This document shows, in pieces, positions 5,586 through 5,621 of a stretch of DNA of 5,621 bases. The position numbers and the translations under genes are program-made. Origin of the DNA: an uncultured Bacteroidota bacterium. Lineage in GTDB: Bacteria > Bacteroidota > Bacteroidia > Flavobacteriales > Flavobacteriaceae. Under the pieces are notes generated by a model. That model saw only the letters and a program-made list of their open reading frames with translations, ran no database searches and was not told the origin of the DNA. Within the stretch, counting starts at the first letter, position 1, and each line of letters starts with the position of its first letter. Location of the stretch: contig CAIXNQ010000190.1 in NCBI GenBank assembly GCA_903920835.1, positions 1-5,621 of the forward strand. Direction: 5' to 3'.

Positions 5586-5621
5586 TACCATTCAACAAGC
5601 CCTACCTTACAGGCAAAGAAA
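5582..5621 (+). CDS. wecE: WecE-like sugar-nucleotide aminotransferase, first 13 codons
   Basis: An ATG at 5582 overlaps the GNAT stop codon in an ATGA junction and reads MIPFNKPYLTGKE to the window end. The MIPFN-x-P opening and the following T/V-G-x-E match the start of WecE/RffA (E. coli MIPFNAPPVVGTE). WecE is the PLP-dependent DegT/DnrJ/EryC1 enzyme that converts dTDP-4-keto-6-deoxyglucose to dTDP-4-amino-4,6-dideoxygalactose. That product is the substrate of the preceding WecD-like protein. No PLP lysine or other catalytic residue is visible because only 40 bases are present, so the call depends on the short motif and the context. Confidence 0.7.
   Translation, partial: MIPFNKPYLTGKE

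Overview
The window is AT-rich and looks like a chromosomal segment from a Flavobacteriaceae-type member of the Bacteroidota. Three things support this. The RecO fragment reads like the Flavobacterium-type protein, Shine-Dalgarno sequences are absent or weak, and two sites match the Bacteroidota -7 promoter box TAnnTTTG. One of those sites has a TTTG -33 box at exactly 19 nt. The assignment rests on recognition of the sequence, not on a search.

Layout. Positions 1-598 (+) hold the 3' part of recO. Tail-to-tail with it, at 600-889 (-), lies a small gene missed by simple ORF calling: a lipoprotein signal peptide followed by head-GIN-like repeats, broken by one frameshift. A 13-bp perfect stem-loop (979-1013) separates it from a 386-aa AAA_14/DUF4143 ATPase (1093-2253, -). 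The ATPase promoter region carries a 14-bp-arm palindrome. An AT-rich gap follows, then two small (+) genes for helical/coiled-coil proteins of unknown function (2568-3005 and 3217-3741). The second has a helix-turn-helix at its N-terminus. Between them are a clear intrinsic terminator (3033-3062) and a tandem pair of diverged 56-bp units. These units carry eight TGCGT/ACGCA half-sites in the order >><<>><<.

The right end starts a sugar operon. A strong Bacteroidota-type promoter (3901-3931) precedes a GtrB/ArnC-type polyprenyl-phosphate glycosyltransferase, best started at 3983. A WecD-like GNAT acetyltransferase (4905-5585) overlaps it by 8 nt. The first 13 codons of a WecE-like aminotransferase (5582 to the window end) overlap the GNAT gene by 4 nt. 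Together WecE and WecD would make dTDP-4-acetamido-4,6-dideoxygalactose (dTDP-Fuc4NAc) from dTDP-4-keto-6-deoxyglucose, for a surface polysaccharide. The glycosyltransferase would place a sugar on a lipid carrier.

I see no convincing evidence for a wholly new defence or mobile system. The least explained parts are the coiled-coil/HTH gene pair with its repeat cluster, the palindrome at the ATPase promoter, and the broken repeat lipoprotein.
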